A DNA stretch of 64,000 nt from an uncultured Flavobacteriaceae bacterium. Lineage in GTDB: Bacteria > Bacteroidota > Bacteroidia > Flavobacteriales > Flavobacteriaceae. The stretch covers positions 1 to 64,000 of the forward strand of contig CALSUF010000001.1 in NCBI GenBank assembly GCA_943789465.1. Reading direction: 5' to 3'. A program made the position numbers and the translations under genes. The notes beneath the pieces were generated by a model that made no database searches, was not told the origin of the DNA, and saw only the letters and a program-made list of their open reading frames with translations. Positions 1 to 8,816 of the stretch are shown in pieces; position 1 is the first letter of the stretch; the number at the start of each line of letters is the position of its first letter.

Positions 1-38
1 ACAAAAAGTTAAACATTTATTATGATTTCTATCGCACT

Positions 39-67
39 AAAAAAGCCCAGTGGTCTCTGCCACGAGC
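39..67 (-). terminator. Intrinsic terminator after the YjbR/MmcQ gene
   Basis: Read on the minus strand, GCTCGTGG and CCACTGGGC pair around a CAGAGA loop, with one bulged T and one G-U pair, and a run of six T follows. It lies 10 bases past the stop codon of the minus-strand gene at 78-452. Nothing else is visible in bases 1-77. Confidence 0.6.
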
Positions 68-77
68 CCCTCATATT

Positions 78-452
78 TTAAGAAGTTGATTTAAGTTGAC
101 TCCTTAATTTTTTAGGCATATTTTTAACTACCATGGCATAGCTATGATCAATAAGTTCAAAAAGAAACTCAGGGGAAAATTGACAGTTGCTTAAATAAAC
201 TGTATTCCAATGCCTTTTATTAGCGTGAAATCCAGAGTGAACACACTCATAATCGCTGCGAAGTTCCTCGGCATAATCTGGGTTACATTTTAATGTAATA
301 GAGGGATTTCCTTGCTCCCATGCCTCTAGTGGGCATAGTGCATATATTTTCCCTAAAACCTTATACACTAAAGTGTGTTCATCAAAAGGAAATTCTTCAG
401 TGGTGTGTTCTTTCTTTAAACAAAAGGATTGAATGACATCAATTGAAATCAT
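78..452 (-). CDS. MmcQ/YjbR family DNA-binding-like protein
   Basis: A 124-residue protein with the length and pattern of the MmcQ/YjbR family (CyaY-like fold): an N-terminal segment with FPFDEHTLVYKV, a central strand rich in aromatic and charged residues (KCNPDYAEELR), the conserved HANKRHWNTV block, and a C-terminal helix with MPKKLRSQL. Members are small cytoplasmic proteins, some shown or proposed to bind DNA; no enzymatic role is established. The start codon shares one base with the stop codon of the upstream cyclase gene (TAATG), so the two are probably co-transcribed. Family assignment is firm, function is not. Confidence 0.82.
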   Translation of the reverse strand: MISIDVIQSFCLKKEHTTEEFPFDEHTLVYKVLGKIYALCPLEAWEQGNPSITLKCNPDYAEELRSDYECVHSGFHANKRHWNTVYLSNCQFSPEFLFELIDHSYAMVVKNMPKKLRSQLKSTS

Positions 453-1219
453 TAGGGTTTTTGGATTTCTTTGTCATATAATTTATATAAAATTGGTTTG
501 CTGGGAGAAGCGTCATTTTCAAATGGTGCAATTAAAATATTTAAAATATACTTTCCATCGAGTACTGAGTTAGGAACATAAACAAGCTCTGTGATCGTCG
601 CATCCATACACACATCTCCTTCTACATTCCAAAAGGCTTTGTGTGCTAAAAGCTGTCCGTCATCTTTTTCTTTATCGACACTTGGCGTATCGACCAACAA
701 GTGCTTCACCCCTTTTTCACGGAGGTAAATTGCGGCAGCTTCAGTAAGATAAGGTGGGTTTGTATGTGCGTATTGTCGGTTCAGCTTGTCTCTTGTATTG
801 GGAAGTGTTCGAATCACTACAGCTTCTCTTTTTTTGTTTCCTATGGCATAACGCAGTTGTTTTTCGGAAATAATGAAATCGCCATTTGAGGATTCTGGAA
901 CTACGGTAATAACCTCCGCTACAAACAAAAATTGGGTCAAACAGGCATTGATCGTATGGAGTTCTTTAGTAATATGCCCTACACATTCTGTGTGTGTTCC
1001 ATGTGCGTGTGGATTAAATTCAATCGTATTAAAATTAACGGCAGCCCCTTGCTTGACACTTCCAGTCCATTCTTTCACCTTAGCTGGGTATATTTTGGGG
1101 GGTGGTAGATACCAAGCATTGACATTCTCTTTAGAGGCGCGAAATGGAATTGAAATATCCAATGGTTGATCGATATAGATGGTATAGGTACGGCTGTTGG
1201 CTTGAATAATTGCTTTCAT
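452..1219 (-). CDS. Cyclase family protein (kynurenine formamidase-like metal hydrolase)
   Basis: A 255-residue protein of the cyclase/kynurenine formamidase superfamily, whose members are metal-dependent amide or lactone hydrolases. The signature HGTHTE lies at residues 73-78 inside HAHGTHTECVGH, matching the metal-binding HxGTHxD..H pattern, with Glu in place of the usual Asp. A second conserved block, LLVDTPSVD near residues 175-183, is also typical. No other tryptophan-degradation gene is nearby, so the kynurenine substrate is only one possibility. It is cytoplasmic, with no signal peptide. It is coupled to the downstream YjbR gene by a TAATG overlap. Confidence 0.82.
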   Translation of the reverse strand: MKAIIQANSRTYTIYIDQPLDISIPFRASKENVNAWYLPPPKIYPAKVKEWTGSVKQGAAVNFNTIEFNPHAHGTHTECVGHITKELHTINACLTQFLFVAEVITVVPESSNGDFIISEKQLRYAIGNKKREAVVIRTLPNTRDKLNRQYAHTNPPYLTEAAAIYLREKGVKHLLVDTPSVDKEKDDGQLLAHKAFWNVEGDVCMDATITELVYVPNSVLDGKYILNILIAPFENDASPSKPILYKLYDKEIQKP

Positions 1220-1256
1220 GAAAAAATTATGCTTTGCGTAAATTTAATAAATTTGA

Positions 1257-2381
1257 TTAAACTAAAAATAAATCGGAGGCAATTCCGTCCGAAAGAAATT
1301 TTCCAGTTCTTGTGATTTTTAAATGATTGTCTTCTAAAATAAGGGTCTTAGAAATTCTAAATTTTTTAGAATTTTCTAGCAATTGTGATTTGATGTCAGC
1401 ACCAAAATCAACTTCGATTTTATCTAATGAAATGCCCCAGATGGTTCGTAAGCCTGTCATGATATATTCATTAAACCTATTTTCTACGGATAACTCTTCC
1501 GACTCAAACGGCCTTACATTGGCTTCTAAGGATTTAATATACTTGGTGTTATTTGATGAGTTCCAACTTCGGTTTCTCCCATCAAACGAATGCGCAGAAG
1601 GCCCCACACCCATATAGGTTTTGCCCAACCAATAACTTGTATTGTGTCTTGAAAAATAGTTGGGATATCCAAAACTACAGGTCTCATAATGAGTCAACCC
1701 TTGAATTGAAGTTTCTTCAAGCAGTACCTCAAAATGTCTGGCTGATAATTCATCATCCATTGGGGGGTGACTTCCTTTATTTATAAAATGTTCCAGCGCA
1801 GTTTTTGGCTCAACGGTGAGGGCATAACAAGACAGGTGTTTGATACCAAATCCAAAAGCAGTTTGCAAATTTTGACGCCACTGCTCAATAGACATCGTGG
1901 GCATTCCAAACATTAAATCGATAGTGATATTATCAAAATAAGTCGTCGCAATTTCTAAACATTTCTTTGCATCGATAGCGTTGTGTGCTCTGTTCATGGA
2001 TATTAAATCAGACTCATGAAAAGACTGAATTCCAATACTTAATCGGTTAATTTTTGTGTTTGCAAGTCTTTTTATTTTTTCTAAATTGAGATCGTCTGGA
2101 TTGGCTTCTAGCGTAATTTCAGAAGTATCAGACACTTTGTAATGTTCATAAACCGTCTGAAGAATTGTATTTAGTTCCGAAACTTCTAGCACCGTTGGTG
2201 TACCACCTCCAAAATAAATCGATTGAATTTCTTCAGAGGTGTATTCTGATTTACGAAGCACCAGTTCATTACAAACGGCTTTGATAAATGCCGATTTGGA
2301 ATTTTGATTCGTCGAAAAGTGAAAATTACAGTAGTGACATGCTTTTTTACAAAATGGAATATGGATATAAATACCTGACAC
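1257..2381 (-). CDS. hemW: Radical SAM HemW-like protein (coproporphyrinogen III oxidase-like)
   Basis: A 374-residue radical SAM protein. The 4Fe-4S cysteines C11, C15 and C18 form CKKACHYC, followed by Asn-Phe as in HemW. The GGGTP motif that contacts S-adenosylmethionine lies near residues 58-62, and the HemN C-terminal domain covers the last 100 or so residues. HemW proteins bind haem and act as haem chaperones; most annotated 'oxygen-independent coproporphyrinogen oxidase' copies of this length lack that activity. Length and motifs fit HemW rather than the longer HemN (about 450 residues). It sits 17 bases downstream of the DinB gene on the same strand. Confidence 0.85.
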   Translation of the reverse strand: MSGIYIHIPFCKKACHYCNFHFSTNQNSKSAFIKAVCNELVLRKSEYTSEEIQSIYFGGGTPTVLEVSELNTILQTVYEHYKVSDTSEITLEANPDDLNLEKIKRLANTKINRLSIGIQSFHESDLISMNRAHNAIDAKKCLEIATTYFDNITIDLMFGMPTMSIEQWRQNLQTAFGFGIKHLSCYALTVEPKTALEHFINKGSHPPMDDELSARHFEVLLEETSIQGLTHYETCSFGYPNYFSRHNTSYWLGKTYMGVGPSAHSFDGRNRSWNSSNNTKYIKSLEANVRPFESEELSVENRFNEYIMTGLRTIWGISLDKIEVDFGADIKSQLLENSKKFRISKTLILEDNHLKITRTGKFLSDGIASDLFLV

Positions 2382-2398
2382 TAAAGTGGCGTTTTTTA

Positions 2399-2929
2399 TT
2401 AATATTTAAATGCTTTCGCATTGATAATGTGTTGTAAGTGATGGTTGCAATGCCAAGCGTATATTGCTAAGGCTTCCTGTAAAGAAATATGTTCATTACC
2501 GTCTGGATGTATATAGGTTCTCTGTAATTGTGAAGTTTCTAATTGCTCTAATAAAAATACCCACCGTTGATGGATTCCTGCCAAAAGCTGAGTCGAACTT
2601 TGAATGCTAAAATTCACGGTATCGGTTAGCGCTGCCCATTGCGCTTCTTGGTAAGGTTTAATGGTGGGGTTGTCCTCGGTCAATGTCAGTTTAAAACGAA
2701 TGATGCTGTTCATATGACTATCAATACAATGGCCAACTACTTGTTGAATGGTCCAACCCTCAGGACGGTATTTATAACAGAGTTCTTTAGCGGTAAGGTG
2801 TGTTACTTCTTTTGTTACGCGTGAAGGAAACTGACTTATCGACTGTATCCAGTCTTGAACATGGGTCGGTTCAATTACTGTAGGGATTGTAGGCTTCCCT
2901 ATTGGATATTTGAGCGTTTCTATATTCAT
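2399..2929 (-). CDS. DinB/YfiT family putative metal-dependent hydrolase or transferase
   Basis: A 176-residue DinB-superfamily four-helix-bundle protein of the YfiT type, which includes bacillithiol transferases and proteins annotated as metal hydrolases. Metal-binding histidines appear in GWTIQQVVGHCIDSHM (near residues 63-78) and in AWHCNHHLQHI near the C terminus, the usual three-His arrangement. The N-terminal block LKYPIGKP is typical of the YfiT subgroup. The sequence does not settle the substrate. It lies between ruvC (10 bases upstream) and hemW on the same strand, so it is probably in one transcription unit with them. Confidence 0.78.
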   Translation of the reverse strand: MNIETLKYPIGKPTIPTVIEPTHVQDWIQSISQFPSRVTKEVTHLTAKELCYKYRPEGWTIQQVVGHCIDSHMNSIIRFKLTLTEDNPTIKPYQEAQWAALTDTVNFSIQSSTQLLAGIHQRWVFLLEQLETSQLQRTYIHPDGNEHISLQEALAIYAWHCNHHLQHIINAKAFKY

Positions 2930-2939
2930 GGTGTTGATG

Positions 2940-3497
2940 TTATTTTTTAACTCGACTTTCGTTTTGCTTCACAAAAGCACTCCAACCTGTATAGCTTTTA
3001 CCACTAGTGATTTTTCCATAATTGTAAAAATGGCAAACAGCCGCTGCCAATCCATCTGTTGAGTCTAAATTTTTAGGTAGTTTTTTTATACCCAAAAGGC
3101 TTTGCAGCATTTTAGCTACTTGTTCTTTACTCGCATTTCCATTTCCTGTAATGGCCATCTTAATTTTTTTAGGAGAGTACTCTGTAATTGGTATTTCCCT
3201 AGAGAGTCCAGCAGCCATGGCCACCCCTTGAGCCCTTCCAAGCTTTAACATACTTTGTACGTTTTTGCCAAAAAACGGGGCTTCAATCGCAATTTCATCG
3301 GGATGAAATGTATCAATCAGCTCTATTGTACGCTCAAAAATAAGTTTGAGTTTCAAATAATGATCATCATATTTTTGAAGTAACAATTCATTCAATTGTA
3401 AAAACTCCATGGTTTTGCCCTTTACTTTTATCAATCCAAATCCCATAATAGTGGTGCCGGGATCTATCCCTAATATAATTTTTTCTTCCCCCATCAA
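2940..3497 (-). CDS. ruvC: Crossover junction endodeoxyribonuclease RuvC
   Basis: The Holliday junction resolvase, 185 residues, acting with RuvAB in recombinational repair. The RNase H-like fold starts with GIDPGTTIMGFG, which contributes the first catalytic Asp. Further acidic active-site residues occur in EAPFFGKN and in STDGLAAAVCH near residue 150. Either of the two initial Met codons could be the start. The gene overlaps the upstream lipoprotein gene by four bases (ATGA), which implies translational coupling. ruvA and ruvB are not in the window. Confidence 0.95.
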   Translation of the reverse strand: MMGEEKIILGIDPGTTIMGFGLIKVKGKTMEFLQLNELLLQKYDDHYLKLKLIFERTIELIDTFHPDEIAIEAPFFGKNVQSMLKLGRAQGVAMAAGLSREIPITEYSPKKIKMAITGNGNASKEQVAKMLQSLLGIKKLPKNLDSTDGLAAAVCHFYNYGKITSGKSYTGWSAFVKQNESRVKK

Positions 3498-3970
3498 TCT
3501 ACTCTTAAAATTATTGGCAATTGAAATACCGTTTGTACTTGCTGACTTCTTTTGATCGCTGGATACAATTTAGGAAGCCCCTCTAAACTACTTTTTAAAA
3601 TGGAATCTAACTCTGGAATTTGTTGTTTGGTCAATTCATGTGTTTGGGTTTGAAATATTTTAATTTCACCGGTTTTGGAGACCAATAAATCGATGAGAAT
3701 TGTATCACTCACGGTTTGTGTTACAATGATGTTTTGTGTACTAAAATATTTAGAAATATGGGTCGTAATGGTATGTTCAAAACAGTTCTTATTGTCTTGA
3801 AAGTTTATAGAATCCGTACAGTTTTCAAAATTAGGATAGCGATCGACTTCACTCCAATTGAACGTTTTTAATTCTTCCATTAAAATCGTATTAGAATTCA
3901 ATTTCTTTTTTTCATAATAATTACATGAATAAAAAGAACCGAAAAGTAAAACAAAAACTAAATATCTCAT
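3494..3970 (-). CDS. Hypothetical lipoprotein upstream of ruvC
   Basis: A 158-residue protein with a lipoprotein signal: a basic start, a hydrophobic stretch LVFVLLFGSF and a Cys at residue 16 (SFYSC). The mature part shows the pattern of a small TonB-C-like or energy-transducing fold: a strand-rich segment IIVTQTVSDTILIDLLVSKTGEIKIFQ, then a helix with ELDSILKSSLEGLPKLYPA and a final strand VQTVFQLPIILRV. That resemblance is only suggestive. Its 3' end overlaps ruvC by four bases. Confidence 0.6.
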   Translation of the reverse strand: MRYLVFVLLFGSFYSCNYYEKKKLNSNTILMEELKTFNWSEVDRYPNFENCTDSINFQDNKNCFEHTITTHISKYFSTQNIIVTQTVSDTILIDLLVSKTGEIKIFQTQTHELTKQQIPELDSILKSSLEGLPKLYPAIKRSQQVQTVFQLPIILRVD

Positions 3971-4034
3971 TGGTTCGTTGTGAACCCTAAAATTACAATT
4001 TTTTATTTTTTAAATAGATAAAAACCAAATTAGA

Positions 4035-5651
4035 TTAAACTTTTGGACCTCCATCCATAATTTCTTGGTTGGCATAGCTTTCAAATTTCTTGAAGTTAGT
4101 TTTAAAAGAGTTTGCTAGTTTATGAGCCGTTTTATAAAAGCCTTCATCATTTTTCCATGTTTTTCGAGGGCTTAAAAACTCTGTAGGGACGTTGGGACAT
4201 ACTCGTGGTTGAAGGACACCAAAAACAGAATGGATGTGGTAGTTGTCTTTGTTTGCAGCTTCTAAAGAACCATCCATTGCTGCATTGACCATTGCACGCG
4301 TATACTCTAATTTCATGCGCGTTCCAATCCCATAAGGCCCTCCAGTCCAGCCTGTATTGACCAACCAAACATTAACACCAGTGGCTTTCATCTTAGCACT
4401 TAACATTTCGGCGTATTTGGTGGGATGTAAGGGCATAAAAGGCGCTCCAAAACAGGCTGAGAAACTAGGAACGGGTTCCGTTATTCCCGCTTCAGTACCT
4501 GCAACTTTAGCAGTATAACCCGAAATAAAATGATAGGCCGCTTGTCCAGGTGTTAATTTAGAGATAGGAGGCAATACGCCAAAAGCATCGGCGGTAAGGA
4601 AAAATATATTTTTAGGGTTTCGACCTATAGATTTGGGCTGAATATTATCAATAAAATGAATGGGATAACTCACGCGTGTATTTTGTGTGATAGAGGTGTC
4701 GGAATAATCAACTTCTCCTTTGGCATCCATCATCACATTTTCTAGAATGGCACCCTTTTTTATGGCGTTGAAAATTTCTGGTTCTTTTACTTTTGACAGG
4801 TTAATAACTTTGGCATAACACCCACCTTCAAAGTTAAAGATCGTATTTTCACTGGTCCAGCCATGTTCGTCATCGCCTATCAAATGACGGTGGTGGTCGG
4901 TAGAAAGGGTTGTTTTTCCGGTACCAGAAAGTCCAAAAAAGATAGACGTATCACCTTCTTTTCCAACATTGGCACTGCAATGCATTGGTAAGGTATTTTT
5001 AAACACTGGAAGTATAAAGTTTAAAGCCGAAAATATACCTTTTTTTATTTCGCCTGTATATCCAGTACCTCCAATAAGGGCTGTTTTTTTGGTGAAATTT
5101 AAAATGGCAAAATTATGCTGACGGGTGCCGTCTTTGCTGGGATCGGCCATAAAACCTGGGGCATTAATGACCGTCCACTCTGGATCAAATTGTTTCAGTT
5201 CAGATTTCGTAGGTCTTAAAAACATATTATAGGCAAAGAGATTACTCCAAGGGTACTCGTTAATAACCCGGATATTGGTGCGGTAAGCAGGATCTGAACA
5301 AGCATAGCTATCGCGTACAAAAATTTCTTTATCAGAAAGGTAAGTAGTCACTTTATCATACAAAGCGTCAAAGTCGTCCGTTGCAAATGGAATGTTCACA
5401 TCTCCCCACCAAATGCGATCTTTTGTGATGGCGTCTTTAACGATAAATCGATCTTTTGGAGAGCGGCCTGTAAACTCGCCAGTCTGAATTGCCAAGGCAC
5501 CTGAACTGGTTTGAATTCCTTGTTTTTTTGAAATTGTTAGATCGTGAAGCTCCTTTGAGGATAGTTGATAATGTACTTTTGAACTCGTTATTCCGTAATT
5601 GTCTAACGAAATCGTTTTCGTAGAAGATTCTGGTTGTGTCATTATTATCAA
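4035..5651 (-). CDS. pckA: Phosphoenolpyruvate carboxykinase (ATP)
   Basis: The ATP-dependent PEP carboxykinase converts oxaloacetate plus ATP to phosphoenolpyruvate and CO2, the entry step of gluconeogenesis. At about 538 residues it has the normal length. It shows the kinase-1a P-loop GLSGTGKTT, the metal site GDDEHGW, the substrate loop FTGRSPKDRFIV near residues 59-70, and the adenine-binding YTRAMVNAA region near the C terminus. The second Met (base 5642) is as likely a start as the first. A TACTTTTG box lies 16-23 bases upstream. It is a monocistronic gene. Confidence 0.96.
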   Translation of the reverse strand: MIIMTQPESSTKTISLDNYGITSSKVHYQLSSKELHDLTISKKQGIQTSSGALAIQTGEFTGRSPKDRFIVKDAITKDRIWWGDVNIPFATDDFDALYDKVTTYLSDKEIFVRDSYACSDPAYRTNIRVINEYPWSNLFAYNMFLRPTKSELKQFDPEWTVINAPGFMADPSKDGTRQHNFAILNFTKKTALIGGTGYTGEIKKGIFSALNFILPVFKNTLPMHCSANVGKEGDTSIFFGLSGTGKTTLSTDHHRHLIGDDEHGWTSENTIFNFEGGCYAKVINLSKVKEPEIFNAIKKGAILENVMMDAKGEVDYSDTSITQNTRVSYPIHFIDNIQPKSIGRNPKNIFFLTADAFGVLPPISKLTPGQAAYHFISGYTAKVAGTEAGITEPVPSFSACFGAPFMPLHPTKYAEMLSAKMKATGVNVWLVNTGWTGGPYGIGTRMKLEYTRAMVNAAMDGSLEAANKDNYHIHSVFGVLQPRVCPNVPTEFLSPRKTWKNDEGFYKTAHKLANSFKTNFKKFESYANQEIMDGGPKV

Positions 5652-5666
5652 TATTATTTAATCATG

Positions 5667-5674
5667 CAAAAGTA
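5667..5674 (-). promoter_or_regulatory. Promoter -7 box of pckA
   Basis: TACTTTTG on the minus strand matches the Bacteroidetes -7 consensus TAnnTTTG just upstream of pckA. A TTTG lies about 25 bases further up, slightly further than usual for the -33 element. Confidence 0.55.
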
Positions 5675-5700
5675 TTAAATAATATTAAATGAAAAACAAA

Positions 5701-6087
5701 TTACTTCTTAATTCTAAAAAAATAGGTAAATAAGAGCATCCATGAAGCAATCAAAATCAGCCCGCCAACAGGTGTAATAAACCCAATAACTTTAAAATTA
5801 AAGGAGGTCAAATCATTGGTTGATAGTAGATATATAGAGCCCGAAAATAATAAAAGACCAGTAGAAATAAGTTTAGATAAAATCGATTTTTGTCTGGATT
5901 TAAGTGGTGTTGATCCACCTATAAAAAACAATAAAAATGCATGGTACATTTGATAACGTATTCCGGTATTAAAACTCTCAAATGCTGAAATATTAAGCAA
6001 CGGTTTCAAACCATGTGCCGCAAAGGCTCCCAACATAACTCCAAATCCCCCTGTAACACATGCTAATAAAAATATTTTTCTATTCAT
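5701..6087 (-). CDS. DUF423 family membrane protein
   Basis: A 128-residue integral inner-membrane protein of the DUF423 (YgdD) family. It shows the family start LLACVTGGFGVMLGAFAAHGLKP and four hydrophobic segments (about residues 5-22, 44-58, 70-86 and 98-122). A conserved block around residue 44 reads IRYQMYHAFLLF. Function is unknown across the family. It is transcribed divergently from the saccharopine-dehydrogenase-like gene; the 72-base gap contains an inverted repeat. Confidence 0.85.
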   Translation of the reverse strand: MNRKIFLLACVTGGFGVMLGAFAAHGLKPLLNISAFESFNTGIRYQMYHAFLLFFIGGSTPLKSRQKSILSKLISTGLLLFSGSIYLLSTNDLTSFNFKVIGFITPVGGLILIASWMLLFTYFFRIKK

Positions 6088-6109
6088 TTTGTTTTATAAA
6101 GTTTTGTAT

Positions 6110-6127
6110 TTACTACATTAGTAGCAA
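6110..6127. promoter_or_regulatory. Inverted repeat between divergent genes, possible operator
   Basis: TTACTAC-ATTA-GTAGCAA, with arms matching at six of seven positions, lies between the divergent starts at 6087 and 6160. An Lrp/AsnC regulator is encoded one gene away. Its use as an operator is an inference from position and symmetry only. Confidence 0.35.
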
Positions 6128-6159
6128 ACTAACCACAAAAGTAAGAATCTCACATCACT

Positions 6160-7524
6160 ATGCGAAACATTTTAATCATTGGAGCAGGCAAGTCTGCGTC
6201 TTACCTCATAAAATATTTTTTAGACAAATCTATTTCAGAAAATTTAAAAATTAGTATTGGAGATTTAGACACCTCAAATGCAATAAAGTGGATTGGAAAT
6301 CACCCCAATGCAAACGCACTTGAACTAGATATTTTTGACAAGACAGCAAGAGAACAAGCCGTTCAAAATGCCGATATAGTGGTTTCTATGTTGCCCGCTA
6401 GATTTCACATAGAGGTTGCAAAAGACTGCCTGACATACGGTAAACATCTAGTAACGGCTTCCTATGTCAGTGAAGAAATGAAGGCTCTGGACACACAAGC
6501 GAAAGCAAAAAAATTAGTGTTTTTAAATGAGATTGGATTGGATCCTGGAGTTGACCACATGAGTGCCATGCAGGTGATCGATCGCATTACAGCGGCTGGT
6601 GGAAAAATGCTACTTTTCGAATCTTTTACAGGGGGGCTGATGGCACCTGAAAGCGACACAAACCTTTGGAATTATAAGTTTACCTGGAACCCACGCAATG
6701 TAGTGTTGGCAGGACAAGGCGGGGCTGCAAAGTTCCTACAAGAAGGAAAATTCAAATACATCCCGTACCACCGCTTGTTTAGGCGTACAGAGTTTTTAGA
6801 AGTTGAAGGCTATGGACGTTTTGAAGCCTATGCCAATAGAGATTCTCTTAAATATCAAGAGGTTTATGGACTGGAAAATATCCAGACATTATATCGAGGA
6901 ACGATTCGAAGGGTGGGATTTAGCAGGGCTTGGCAAATTTTTGTACTGCTTGGAATGACCGATGACAGCTATACCATTGCAGATAGCGAAAACATGAGTT
7001 ATCGTAGTTTTGTGAATTCATTTTTACCGTACAGTCCAACAGATTCAGTAGAATTAAAATTAAGATATCAACTAAAAATTGATCAAGATGATATTGTATG
7101 GGGTAAACTTGAAGAACTTGATATCTTTAATGATGATAAAAAAGTGGAGTTGAAAAACGCCACGCCAGCACAAATTCTTCAAAAAATACTTTTAGACAGT
7201 TGGTCTTTGAGTCCAGAAGATAAAGACATGATCGTAATGTATCATAAGTTTGGCTATGAGTTGGATGGCAAAAAACATCAAATTGATGCAACTATGGTAT
7301 GTACTGGAGAGGATCAAACATTCACTGCAATGGCAAAAACCGTAGGTTTACCTGTAGCAATTGCCACTTTAGCTATCCTAAACAACAAAATACAAAGTTA
7401 TGGTGTTCAAGTTCCAACAAAAAAAGAACTATACACTCCTGTATTAAATGAATTAAAAGATTTTGGTGTCATATTTAATGAAAAAGAGATTGAATACTTA
7501 GGATACAACCCCTTAAATCAATAA
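6160..7524 (+). CDS. Saccharopine dehydrogenase family protein
   Basis: A 454-residue NAD(P)-dependent dehydrogenase. The N-terminal Rossmann fold opens with NILIIGAGKSASYLIKYF, followed by SMLPARFHIEVAKDCL, and the C-terminal catalytic domain begins near residue 125 (LNEIGLDPGVDHMSAM). This pattern fits saccharopine reductase or lysine-6-dehydrogenase-like enzymes that act on the lysine backbone. Whether it serves lysine breakdown or another pathway cannot be told. An Lrp/AsnC regulator follows 64 bases downstream on the same strand, consistent with amino acid metabolism. Confidence 0.85.
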   Translation: MRNILIIGAGKSASYLIKYFLDKSISENLKISIGDLDTSNAIKWIGNHPNANALELDIFDKTAREQAVQNADIVVSMLPARFHIEVAKDCLTYGKHLVTASYVSEEMKALDTQAKAKKLVFLNEIGLDPGVDHMSAMQVIDRITAAGGKMLLFESFTGGLMAPESDTNLWNYKFTWNPRNVVLAGQGGAAKFLQEGKFKYIPYHRLFRRTEFLEVEGYGRFEAYANRDSLKYQEVYGLENIQTLYRGTIRRVGFSRAWQIFVLLGMTDDSYTIADSENMSYRSFVNSFLPYSPTDSVELKLRYQLKIDQDDIVWGKLEELDIFNDDKKVELKNATPAQILQKILLDSWSLSPEDKDMIVMYHKFGYELDGKKHQIDATMVCTGEDQTFTAMAKTVGLPVAIATLAILNNKIQSYGVQVPTKKELYTPVLNELKDFGVIFNEKEIEYLGYNPLNQ

Positions 7525-7551
7525 TATAGTTATAAATTGAAATAATTTAAA

Positions 7552-7559
7552 TACTTTTG
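7552..7559 (+). promoter_or_regulatory. Promoter -7 box of the Lrp/AsnC gene
   Basis: TACTTTTG lies 29 bases before the start codon at 7589 and fits TAnnTTTG. A TTG lies 15 bases upstream, closer than the usual spacing, so the -33 element is weak. Confidence 0.5.
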
Positions 7560-7588
7560 CCTTATAAATCAGCAGGTTTTAATAAAAA

Positions 7589-8050
7589 ATGAATAAAATC
7601 ACAGAAATTGACGGTATTGACAAAACTATTCTAAGGGCTCTTATGAAAGATGCAAGAACTCCTGTGCTAGAAATCTCACGTTCTATTGGAATTTCTGGCG
7701 CAGCCATTCACCAACGTTTACGGAAATTAGAAAGCTCTGGATTGATAGCGGGCTCTAAGTTTGTAATAAACCCAAAAGCTTTGGGATATACAACAATGGC
7801 TTTTGTAGGTGTATTTTTGGATAAAGCAAAAAACAATTCAGATGCTGTGAAGCAACTCAAAAGAATTCCTGAAGTATTGGAATGCCATTACACGACTGGA
7901 AACTGGAGTGTGTTGATCAAAATTCTATGTAAGGACAATGAACATCTAATGTCGGTCTTAAACAAACAGATTCAACCTATTTCAGGTGTTTCAAGAACAG
8001 AAACGTTCATTTCATTAGACCAACAAATTGATCGACAAATTAAAATATAA
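7589..8050 (+). CDS. Lrp/AsnC family transcriptional regulator
   Basis: A 153-residue regulator. The N-terminal winged helix-turn-helix includes GIDKTILRALMKDARTPVLE and SIGISGAAIHQRLRKLESSG (residues 9-52). A RAM effector-binding domain follows, with AFVGVFLDKAK, VLECHYTTGNWSVLIKI and FISLDQQIDR. Members form octamers that sense amino acids. Its own gene neighbour, the saccharopine-dehydrogenase-like gene, is the likeliest target. The stop codon is immediately adjacent to the end of the convergent peptidase gene, with no spacer. Confidence 0.92.
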   Translation: MNKITEIDGIDKTILRALMKDARTPVLEISRSIGISGAAIHQRLRKLESSGLIAGSKFVINPKALGYTTMAFVGVFLDKAKNNSDAVKQLKRIPEVLECHYTTGNWSVLIKILCKDNEHLMSVLNKQIQPISGVSRTETFISLDQQIDRQIKI

Positions 8051-8743
8051 CTAGTCTCTACCAAAAATTTGAAAGCCCCAGTAAACCAAAGTGGCAAGCG
8101 ATCCCAATGCGGCTACTAAATAAGTGCGTGCTGCCCACTTAAGGGCGTCTTCGGCACCTTTATATTCTTGTTGAGACAACATGTGTTTATTTTTTAACCA
8201 TGCCAATGCACGGTTGCTAGCATCGTATTCTACAGGTAGGGTAACAAAACTAAATGCTGTAGCGACCGCCATCAAAACAAACCCTGAAACAACTACCCAA
8301 TAGCCTAAACCAACACCAGCTCCAACTCCTAAAATCAAACCTCCTATAATCAACCACATGGATAATTTTGAAGAGATATTCACAGCAGGCACTAGTGTTG
8401 AACGCAACTGCAACCAACTGTAGGCTTGTGCATGCTGTACCGCATGCCCACATTCGTGAGCCGCAACTGCTGCCGCAGCTGCATTTCGTTCGTTATAAAC
8501 CGCTTCACTTAAGTTCACTGTTTTATCTTTAGGATTGTAATGATCTGTAAGACGACCTGTTGTTGACACTACTTTTACGTCTTTTATACCATGGTCTAAA
8601 AGCATTTTTTCGGCAATTTCTGCACCACTCAATCCATTGCGCAAATGGATTTTTGAATAGGTGGCAAATTTGCGCTTTAGGGTTGAACTCACCAACCAGC
8701 TTACTAAACCGATGATTCCAAGAATAAGATAATAAGTTCCCAT
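8051..8743 (-). CDS. Zinc metallopeptidase, YugP type
   Basis: A 230-residue membrane-anchored protein of the neutral zinc metallopeptidase family 2 (YugP). The metal site HECGH lies near residue 97 in VAAHECGHAVQHA. It has an N-terminal hydrophobic helix and two more around residues 127-165, plus one near the C terminus. The conserved LPVEYDASNRALAWL block lies after the third helix. The physiological substrate is unknown. A well-spaced TTG and TACTTTTG promoter lies upstream. Confidence 0.87.
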   Translation of the reverse strand: MGTYYLILGIIGLVSWLVSSTLKRKFATYSKIHLRNGLSGAEIAEKMLLDHGIKDVKVVSTTGRLTDHYNPKDKTVNLSEAVYNERNAAAAAVAAHECGHAVQHAQAYSWLQLRSTLVPAVNISSKLSMWLIIGGLILGVGAGVGLGYWVVVSGFVLMAVATAFSFVTLPVEYDASNRALAWLKNKHMLSQQEYKGAEDALKWAARTYLVAALGSLATLVYWGFQIFGRD

Positions 8744-8771
8744 AAAAATTATTTTTAGATTTATATATACT

Positions 8772-8799
8772 CAAAAGTAGCACCAATTTTTAAAACCAA
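8772..8799 (-). promoter_or_regulatory. Promoter of the YugP-type peptidase gene
   Basis: On the minus strand a TTG at 8799-8797 is followed 20 bases later by TACTTTTG at 8779-8772, a good match in both elements and spacing to the Bacteroidetes promoter. Confidence 0.65.
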
Positions 8800-8816
8800 A
8801 AAATTGATACTAAATT

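Noticed and set aside
1-77. Possible tRNA fragment at the left edge
   Set aside because: The GC-rich segment folds as a terminator stem with a T run; no tRNA arms or conserved T-loop are present.
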